Source: Ramlibacter sp. (lineage in GTDB: Bacteria; Pseudomonadota; Gammaproteobacteria; Burkholderiales; Burkholderiaceae). From it: a stretch of 5,081 bases of DNA. Both the position numbers and the translations under genes were made by a program. The stretch lies in contig JACMQP010000132.1 in the NCBI GenBank assembly GCA_014376915.1, forward strand, positions 1-5,081. The letters are read 5' to 3'. This document shows, in pieces, positions 1 to 5,081 of the stretch (positions are counted from its first letter, which is position 1; each line of letters starts with the position of its first letter). The notes beneath the pieces are model-generated. The model did no database searches and was not told where the DNA came from. It saw only the letters and a list, made by a program, of their open reading frames with translations.

Positions 1-1859
1 CGTCGTCCGGCCGCAAGGTGACCAAGAAGCATCCGTTCGAGGGCATCCTGCCGAACATGGAGCGGTGCTTCCGTGAAACCGATTCGGTCGCGGTGCGCGA
101 AGAGCTGTCGCGCTACCGCAGCATGCAGGCCTGCCCGGGGTGCCACGGCACCCGCCTGCGCAGCGAGGCGCGCCACGTCAAGCTCGGGGAAGGCGCACAG
201 GCCCGCGCGATCTTCGAGGTCAGCCACCTGACGCTGCGCGAGAGCTACGAGTATTTCAACGGTCTGAAGCTGCACGGCTCCAAGGCCGAGATCGCCGACA
301 AGGTGATCCGCGAGATCGGCCTGCGGCTGCGTTTCCTGAACGACGTCGGGCTGAACTACCTCAGCCTGGACCGCAGCGCCGAGACGCTGTCGGGCGGCGA
401 AGCGCAGCGCATCCGCCTCGCGTCGCAGATCGGCTCGGGCCTGACCGGCGTGATGTACGTGCTGGACGAGCCCAGCATCGGCCTGCACCAGCGCGACAAC
501 GACCGGTTGATCGCCACCCTGCGGCATCTGCGCGATATCGGCAACAGCGTGATCGTGGTGGAGCACGACGAAGACATGATCCGCGCCGCCGACCATGTGA
601 TCGACATGGGTCCCGGCGCCGGCATCCACGGTGGCCGGGTGATGGCGCAGGGCACGTTCGAGGAAGTGAAGGCGACGCCGCAATCGCTCACCGGCCAGTA
701 CCTGTCGGGCGCGAAGTCGATCGCCGTCCCGCCGCGCCGCACGGCCTGGCTGCCGGTGGTCGCCAAACCGGCTTACCAACCCAAGTCCGGCTCGCGTTTC
801 GCGCCCAGCGCCGCCGCCACCCGGCGCGCCGCGCGCGAGGCCGAGCACCTGGCCACGCAAGGCGACTTGCAGGAGATCCGGGTGCTGGGCGCTAGCGGCA
901 ACAACCTGAAGAACGTCAGCGTCGCCTTCCCGGTCGGCCTGCTCACCTGCGTCACCGGCGTCTCGGGCTCGGGCAAATCGACGCTGGTCAACGACACGCT
1001 GTACACGGCGGTTGCCCGGACCCTGTACCGCGCCCACGAGGAGCCGGCCGCGCACGATGCGATCGAGGGCATCGAGCACTTCGACAAGGTGATCAACGTC
1101 GACCAGTCGCCGATCGGCCGCACGCCGCGCAGCAACCCGGCCACCTACACCGGGCTGTTCACGCCGATCCGCGAGCTGATGGCCGAAGTGCCGATGGCCA
1201 AGGAGCGTGGCTACGGGCCGGGCCGCTTCAGTTTCAACGTGGCCGGCGGCCGCTGCGAAGCCTGTCAGGGCGACGGCGTCGTCAAGGTGGAGATGCACTT
1301 CCTGCCGGACGTGTACGTGCCCTGCGACGTCTGCAAAGGCCAGCGCTACAACCGCGAGACGCTGGAAGTGCAGTGGAAAGGCCGCAACATCGCCCAGCTG
1401 CTCGACATGACGGTGGAGGATGCCTTCAACTTCCTCAAGGCCGTGCCATCGATCTCGCGCAAGCTGCAGACGCTGCTGGACGTGGGCCTGTCGTACGTCA
1501 AGCTGGGACAGGCAGCGACCACGCTTTCGGGCGGCGAGGCGCAGCGGGTGAAGCTGGCGCTGGAGCTGTCCAAGCGCGACACCGGGCGCACGCTCTACAT
1601 CCTGGACGAGCCCACCACCGGCCTGCACTTTGCCGATATCGACTTGCTGCTCAAGGTGCTGCACCAGCTGCGCGACGCCGGCAACACCATCGTCGTCATC
1701 GAGCACAACCTGGACGTGATCAAGACCGCCGACTGGCTGATCGACATGGGGCCGGAGGGCGGCGCCGGCGGCGGCGAAGTGGTCGGTGTCGGCACGCCGG
1801 AAGACATTGCCGCCAATCCGGCGAGCCACACCGGGAAGTACCTCAAGCGCCTGTTGTAG
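1..1859 (+). CDS. uvrA: UvrA, excinuclease ABC subunit A (5'-partial, C-terminal about 618 residues)
   Basis: UvrA is the dimeric ABC-type ATPase that recognises bulky DNA lesions in the cytoplasm and loads UvrB in nucleotide excision repair. The frame is open from base 3 with no start in the window; the GTG at 18 is an internal Val, because homology ([12 protein letters not shown]) continues across it. About the first third is missing, including Walker A of ATPase I and the UvrB-binding domain. Visible in order: a zinc-type CPGC (132-143), ATPase I signature LSGGE (387-401), Walker B VMYVLDEP (450-473) and switch His (564), an unusually long linker (711-887), ATPase II Walker [10 protein letters not shown] (957-983), the C-x2-C-x19-C-x2-C zinc finger (1254-1334), second LSGGE (1524-1538), Walker B LYILDEP (1593-1613), switch His (1704), and a normal C-terminus ending YLKRLL-TAG. 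No motif is broken. Any SOS (LexA) operator would lie upstream, outside the window. The identification is essentially certain. Confidence 0.98.
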   Translation, partial: SSGRKVTKKHPFEGILPNMERCFRETDSVAVREELSRYRSMQACPGCHGTRLRSEARHVKLGEGAQARAIFEVSHLTLRESYEYFNGLKLHGSKAEIADKVIREIGLRLRFLNDVGLNYLSLDRSAETLSGGEAQRIRLASQIGSGLTGVMYVLDEPSIGLHQRDNDRLIATLRHLRDIGNSVIVVEHDEDMIRAADHVIDMGPGAGIHGGRVMAQGTFEEVKATPQSLTGQYLSGAKSIAVPPRRTAWLPVVAKPAYQPKSGSRFAPSAAATRRAAREAEHLATQGDLQEIRVLGASGNNLKNVSVAFPVGLLTCVTGVSGSGKSTLVNDTLYTAVARTLYRAHEEPAAHDAIEGIEHFDKVINVDQSPIGRTPRSNPATYTGLFTPIRELMAEVPMAKERGYGPGRFSFNVAGGRCEACQGDGVVKVEMHFLPDVYVPCDVCKGQRYNRETLEVQWKGRNIAQLLDMTVEDAFNFLKAVPSISRKLQTLLDVGLSYVKLGQAATTLSGGEAQRVKLALELSKRDTGRTLYILDEPTTGLHFADIDLLLKVLHQLRDAGNTIVVIEHNLDVIKTADWLIDMGPEGGAGGGEVVGVGTPEDIAANPASHTGKYLKRLL

Positions 1860-1884
1860 CCGGGGCATGCGCCAGAATCCGGCG

Positions 1885-2628
1885 ATGGATTCCACACAGA
1901 TCGAAGCACTCGAACGGGCCACCGTGCGGGCGGTATCGCCCAGTGCGCAGGCGGAGATTGCGGGCTGGGTTCTGCCCTTCGATGCCGGAACCGTGGGCCG
2001 CGCCAAGAGCGCCGTGCCGCTGGCCCACAGCGCGCCGGCGCCTTCGGTGCTCCAGGAGATCGAGGCACGCTATGCGCAGCAAGGCCTGCCCGTGATGCTG
2101 CGCATCCCTGTGCTGCCCGCCTTCGAGGCCTTCCGCTGCCTGCTCGCTGCGCAGGGCTATCGCGAAGAGATCGTCACCGAGGTACAGACGGCGGCGGCGG
2201 CTCACGTGCGTGCGGTGTCCGACGGCGCACCGTCCGAACTCGATGCAGCACCCACGCCAGCCTGGGCCAGCGTGTTTCTCGGCGAAGGCTTCGATCCGGT
2301 CGACGGCGCCAGCCGCGTCCAGAAGCTGGGCAAGGCCGAAGGCTCGCAGTTCGCACTGATCCGCGAGGCCGGGCATCCGGTGGCTGCAGGCGCGGCTGCG
2401 TTCAGCCATGGCTGGGCCAGCGTCCACGGCATGCGCACCGCACAGGCCTGCCGCGGCCGTGGCCTGGCCGCACGCGTGCTCGCCACGCTCGCGGACGCAG
2501 CCATCGACCGCGGCTACGAACGGGTCTTCCTGCAGGTGTCGGCGGAGAACACGGCTGCGAACTCGCTGTACCGCCGCGCGGGCTTCCAGCACGCGTGGAC
2601 CTATTCGTACTGGCGCAAGCAGCCCTAG
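1885..2628 (+). CDS. Two-part GNAT-family N-acetyltransferase
   Basis: A 247-residue protein whose C-terminal half is a GNAT fold, which transfers an acetyl group from acetyl-CoA to an amine; the substrate cannot be read from the sequence. The acetyl-CoA pyrophosphate loop is seen as RGRGLA (residues 190-195), preceded by a strand-like VHGMRTAQAC and followed by an Ala/Leu-rich helix. The typical GNAT end NTAANSLYRRAGF is at 222-234. The N-terminal half carries GWVLPFDAGTVGRAKSAVPL (27-46) and a GLPVMLRIP segment. These resemble the RANS-type N-terminal region of two-domain GNATs such as mycobacterial Rv0428c, known to me from memory. I chose ATG 1885 because MDSTQIEALERATVRAV looks like the natural beginning; in-frame ATG 1867 would add six residues, and neither has a strong Shine-Dalgarno. 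It starts 25 bases after uvrA in the same direction with no terminator between, so read-through from uvrA is likely. Soluble and cytoplasmic; no signal peptide. Confidence 0.88.
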   Translation: MDSTQIEALERATVRAVSPSAQAEIAGWVLPFDAGTVGRAKSAVPLAHSAPAPSVLQEIEARYAQQGLPVMLRIPVLPAFEAFRCLLAAQGYREEIVTEVQTAAAAHVRAVSDGAPSELDAAPTPAWASVFLGEGFDPVDGASRVQKLGKAEGSQFALIREAGHPVAAGAAAFSHGWASVHGMRTAQACRGRGLAARVLATLADAAIDRGYERVFLQVSAENTAANSLYRRAGFQHAWTYSYWRKQP

Positions 2629-3176
2629 CGCGGGCCGGCGCGCCAGGCATGGAGAAAGGCCCGCACCTCCGGTTCGGGGCGGCGCGGCTCTTTCCAGTAC
2701 CTGCTGCAGTCGCTCTCGCGCCCGACCAGCTTCATGTTGACCAGTTCACGGCGCAGCGTGGCCTGGTCACCGAAGGTGTGATGGGCGTTGAGCAGCGCGT
2801 TCACTTCCTTCTCGGTGTATGTGCGGCGGGCGGCAAACCGGGTCCACAGCGCCCACATCACCATCTGCTGCACCGACAGCTTGCCGGGCAGGCGGACCAG
2901 CCGCCCCGCCGGGTCGAATTGAAGCAAGGCCTTGCGCGCCGTCGCCGACAGCGTGCCCGCATCGACGCCATCCGCCGGTGCGACCGGCGCCACCAGTGCG
3001 AAGGCTTTGAGCGTGGCGAAGTTGCGCAGTCCCGCAGCGCGGGCCAGCAGGTTGAGCAGCTCCACATGCGTCGGCGGCGGCTTGCCGGCGCCGTGCCGTT
3101 CGTCCAGGGAGCTCTTGAGGATTTTGGCCAGCGCCGACAAGTCGGGCGTGGCCAGGGGGACAAGCAGTCGTGTCAT
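2625..3176 (-). CDS. DUF2087 domain-containing protein
   Basis: A 183-residue cytoplasmic protein of unknown function. Its C-terminal part matches the DUF2087 pattern: Y120-TEKEVNALLNAHHTFGDQ, then ATLRRELVNMKLVGRESD and YWKEP around residues 139-164. In other proteins this domain often sits with winged-helix regulators, and its acidic-basic helical pattern suggests nucleic-acid or regulatory work, but that is inference. Residues 12-58 (DLSALAKILKSSL, then HVELLNLLARAAGLRNFATLKA) form a separate helical module resembling the short N-terminal helices of some glyoxalase-related and DUF2087 proteins. A Pro/Ala-rich hinge (60-75) separates the two parts. I chose ATG at 3176 because GGGA (3186-3183 on this strand) lies six bases ahead; an in-frame ATG at 3182 and TTG at 3188 would add two or four residues. 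It converges on the GNAT gene, overlapping it by four bases. Domain assignment is fairly sure; function is unknown. Confidence 0.88.
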   Translation of the reverse strand: MTRLLVPLATPDLSALAKILKSSLDERHGAGKPPPTHVELLNLLARAAGLRNFATLKAFALVAPVAPADGVDAGTLSATARKALLQFDPAGRLVRLPGKLSVQQMVMWALWTRFAARRTYTEKEVNALLNAHHTFGDQATLRRELVNMKLVGRESDCSRYWKEPRRPEPEVRAFLHAWRAGPR

Positions 3177-3182
3177 GAACAT

Positions 3183-3186
3183 TCCC
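3183..3186 (-). promoter_or_regulatory. Ribosome binding site deciding the DUF2087 start
   Basis: On the minus strand the bases read TTGGGA-ATGTTC-ATG. The GGGA is six bases from the ATG at 3176 but directly abuts the ATG at 3182 and overlaps the reading of TTG 3188. Spacing therefore favours 3176 as the start. The match to the Shine-Dalgarno consensus is only four bases. Confidence 0.4.
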
Positions 3187-3351
3187 AATATGCCCGGATC
3201 CGGTCAGGAGTGCTGGAGTCGCCGCTTGCAGCGCAGGCACACAGAACATGTCGAGTGCTTGGCGGATGTCGATGACAGGTCTAGCGTGAGCACAAGGCTC
3301 CGGCAACGTCTGGGTGAACTGTCGACCCGGACCGGATTCTAGCCGCAGGGC

Positions 3352-3381
3352 TTTACCTGAAGCGCTTGCTGCGCGAATAAT
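3352..3381 (+). promoter_or_regulatory. Candidate sigma-70 promoter for the transglutaminase-like gene
   Basis: TTTACC (3352-3357, four of six matches to TTGACA) is followed after 18 bases by AATAAT (3376-3381, five of six matches to TATAAT). This is one of the few A/T-rich spots in a GC-rich region. Transcription would begin near 3388, leaving a leader of about 48 bases that includes the AGGAGG ribosome site. The assignment rests on consensus match and position only. Confidence 0.4.
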
Positions 3382-3424
3382 CCGCCAGCTGCGCGGCGTC
3401 GCCGTCCAGGCCAGAAGAAGACTC

Positions 3425-3430
3425 AGGAGG
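3425..3430 (+). promoter_or_regulatory. Strong Shine-Dalgarno AGGAGG ahead of an ACG codon
   Basis: AGGAGG is a full-strength anti-16S match. Five bases (ATCCC) separate it from ACG 3436, which is in frame with the signal peptide. The nearest ATG, at 3449, is 18 bases away and in the wrong frame. The in-frame GTG 3478 and ATG 3508 are far too distant to use this site. It is therefore the main evidence for translation starting at 3436. Confidence 0.6.
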
Positions 3431-3435
3431 ATCCC

Positions 3436-5081
3436 ACGGAACTTTCTCATGGCCGGCGCTGGCGCGCCTGGTGCGCGGTGCTTTGGTTGGCCTTGTCGCT
3501 GTCGGCGATGGCGCAGAACCTGGGAGGGCAGTCGGCGCACTGGAAGGTCAACCGGGCCGAAACCACCATCCGCTTCGCCGCGGACGCCTCCAGCGTCACC
3601 GACTACACGATCGAACGCGAGGCGCTCTCCGACCAGGGCGCGCTGATCGTCGGCAAGGCGACGCGGCCCTACCACCGGGCGCTGCAGCGCCACGAAGTGG
3701 TCGAGGCGTACACGCTGAAGGCCGACGGCCGCAAGCTGCCGGTGGCGGCCGACGCGATCCAGGTCCAGAGCGGCATCGCCTCCGGCGGCACCAGCCCCAG
3801 CATGCCGGAGATGGCGATCGTGATGCTCACCTTTCCCGACGTGCAGCGCGGCGACCGGACGGTGCTGCGCGGGCGCCTGACCAACCACACGCCGATGCTG
3901 CCCGGGTGGGCCCAGGCTGTCGACCTGATCGTGCCGGTGGTCGCCTTCGACCTGGTCGCCATCCGGCTGGAGGCGCCGAAGGCCCTGGGCTTGAAGGTCT
4001 TTTCGGATGGCTTCGCGCTGCAACGCAGTGACAGCGCCGACACCGAGGTGTGGCAGCTGCAGGCCAGCTCGGCGGCGCGGGTGCTCGACCCCGCCGGCGC
4101 CAACACGCTGACCAGCATGTCCCGGCTCTATGCCTCGGCGTGGAACGACCATGCGCAACTGGCGCGCGCCTATGGCGAACAGGTCACCGCCAAGGCGGTG
4201 GTGACCGACGAGGTGCGCCGGCTCTCGCTGGAAATCACCCGCGACAAGGCCAGCCCGCGCGAGAAGGCCGCCGCCATCCATGACTGGGTGCGCCACAACA
4301 TCCGCTACGTCGCCATCTACCTGGGCTACGGCGACTGCAAGGACCAGGCGCTGCTGATGCAGACGCTGCTCAAGGCGGTGGACATCGAGGCGGTGCCGGT
4401 GCTGATCAACAGCACGGCCGAATACGTGCTGCCGGAGTTGCCGACGTTGGTGAGCTTCAACCATTGCATCCTCTACCTGCCCGGGCTCGACCTGTTCGTC
4501 GACCCGACCGACAGCCGGGTCCCGTTCGGCGCCCTGCCGATGGCCGACTCGGACAAGCCGGTGGCGGTGGCGCTGGCCGGCGGCGCGAAACTGATGCGCA
4601 CGCCGCCGCTGGCGGCGGACGCCAATCGCGTCTCGGTCCGCTCGGTGTGGCGCATCGCAAAGAACGGCCGTGCCAGCGCCGGCATCCGCGTCGAAGCCAC
4701 GGGCTACGCCGCTACCGTGTTGCAGGACCGGCTGGCGCAGATTCCCCCCGACATGGGCGGCGAGGCGGTGCAGAAGCTGCTGACGGCCAGCAACATGCGC
4801 GGCACGGGCGCAGTGCGTTTCCCTGCCGTCCAGCGCGACGTGCAGCGGCAGACGCTGGAGCTGGACCTCGATGTGCCAACCTTCCTGGCGGAGCCCGAGG
4901 CCGGCAGCATCAGCGCCAATCCGGCGCTGACCATGCTCACCTTCGCGGTGGGCTACCTGGGCAACTATGCCGCCGACGAGCTGCAGCTCGCCATGGCCTG
5001 CCTGCCCGTGCGGGTCAGGGAAGATTTCGAACTGCACTTCGCCCCCGAGTTCAAGCTGCTCAGGGCGCCGGAGAACGTGAA
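3436..5081 (+). CDS. Secreted DUF3857 / transglutaminase-like protein (3'-partial; atypical ACG start; domain with internal deletion)
   Basis: The frame is open from just after TGA 3358 to the window edge, giving at least 548 residues from 3436. Residues 1-26 look like a complete Sec signal peptide: basic RRWR (7-10), a hydrophobic core AVLWLALSLS, and an AMA|Q cleavage site, so the product is probably periplasmic. Residues of about 40-210 resemble DUF3857. A transglutaminase-like domain follows (about 275-375) with the Cys-His-Asp set visible as YGDCKD (C301), FNHC (H343) and VDPTD (D356). The rest resembles the beta-rich C-terminal region of such proteins. Family members are cysteine-protease-fold proteins of the envelope whose substrates are mostly unknown. 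Two oddities: no ATG/GTG/TTG lies upstream of the signal peptide, so ACG 3436 behind AGGAGG is the best start; and about 16 residues usually found between YLG and YGDCKD are absent at 4326/4327. Alternative starts GTG 3478 and ATG 3508 would cripple or remove the signal peptide. Family assignment is firm; whether the protein is functional is open. Confidence 0.82.

Larger units (their letters stand above)
3177..3435. other. Divergent intergenic region
   Basis: This 259-base gap separates the minus-strand DUF2087 gene from the plus-strand transglutaminase-like gene and must hold the promoters of both. No convincing small gene is seen on either strand; the open stretches are short or shadow frames. 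It contains a plus-strand promoter candidate (3352-3381), an AGGAGG (3425-3430), and a perfect 10-base palindrome CCGGATCCGG (3194-3203) in the DUF2087 leader. On the minus strand a TAGAAT (3341-3336) resembles a -10 element, but no good -35 lies at the right distance, so the DUF2087 promoter is not resolved. Confidence 0.6.

Noticed and set aside
18..20. GTG at 18 as a true start codon of uvrA.
   Set aside because: The coding frame continues upstream (SSGRK) and UvrA homologues extend several hundred residues before this point; it encodes an internal valine.
1373..2095. A long plus-strand frame across the end of uvrA and start of the GNAT gene.
   Set aside because: Its product is a low-complexity Arg/Ala/His-rich shadow of the two real genes, with no start signal or domain.
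2628..2644. A GC-rich hairpin (GCGCG / CGCGC and GGCGCGCC) directly after the GNAT stop as an intrinsic terminator.
   Set aside because: The stem is only five base pairs, there is no T-run on either side, and the bases are the coding C-terminus of the DUF2087 gene.
3248..3286. A very short ATG-started frame (12 codons) in the divergent intergenic region as a leader peptide.
   Set aside because: There is no Shine-Dalgarno ahead of it, no regulatory codon run or attenuator hairpin, and it lies upstream of the likely promoter.
3449..3646. An ATG-started frame at 3449 as the beginning of the transglutaminase-like gene.
   Set aside because: It is in the wrong frame: its product is an Arg/Pro/Ala/Ser-rich peptide with no signal peptide, ends at 3646, and the ATG is 18 bases from the AGGAGG. 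The signal peptide and DUF3857 homology lie in frame 1.
2767..5037. A 756-codon stop-free frame on the minus strand opposite the transglutaminase-like gene and running into the DUF2087 gene in another frame.
   Set aside because: It is rich in Arg, His, Gln, Gly and Ala with no recognisable domain, overlaps two genes with clear family motifs, and is typical of antisense frames in GC-rich coding DNA where stop codons are rare.

Overview
The window comes from a high-GC proteobacterial chromosome, roughly two-thirds G+C by eye with strong G/C at third codon positions. The UvrA sequence, with its [15 protein letters not shown] and [16 protein letters not shown] segments and a long inter-ATPase linker, is most like Burkholderiales (Betaproteobacteria). 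Xanthomonadales-type Gammaproteobacteria are the main alternative. This placement rests on remembered family patterns, not on a search.

Layout: (1) Bases 1-1859, + strand, are the C-terminal two-thirds of uvrA, the damage-recognition ATPase of nucleotide excision repair; its start lies upstream. (2) Bases 1885-2628, + strand, are a two-part GNAT acetyltransferase starting 25 bases after uvrA and probably co-transcribed with it. (3) Bases 3176-2625, - strand, are a DUF2087 protein that converges on the GNAT gene; the two stop codons share the palindrome CTAG. (4) Bases 3177-3435 are a divergent intergenic region with a plausible + strand promoter at 3352-3381 and a perfect AGGAGG at 3425-3430. 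(5) From 3436 to beyond the right edge, + strand, is a secreted or periplasmic DUF3857/transglutaminase-like protein. It has no stop codon inside the window, and its start is not an ordinary ATG/GTG/TTG.

The genes do not form an obvious pathway: a housekeeping repair gene is followed by three poorly characterised accessory genes. The most notable gene is the last. Its best start, judged by Shine-Dalgarno position and a complete signal peptide, is an ACG codon. Its transglutaminase domain also lacks about 16 residues normally found just before the catalytic GDCKD motif, although Cys, His and Asp of the triad are all present. Together these suggest a recently damaged gene, an unusual variant, or errors in the underlying sequence. 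I saw no RNA gene, mobile element, CRISPR array or defence system.
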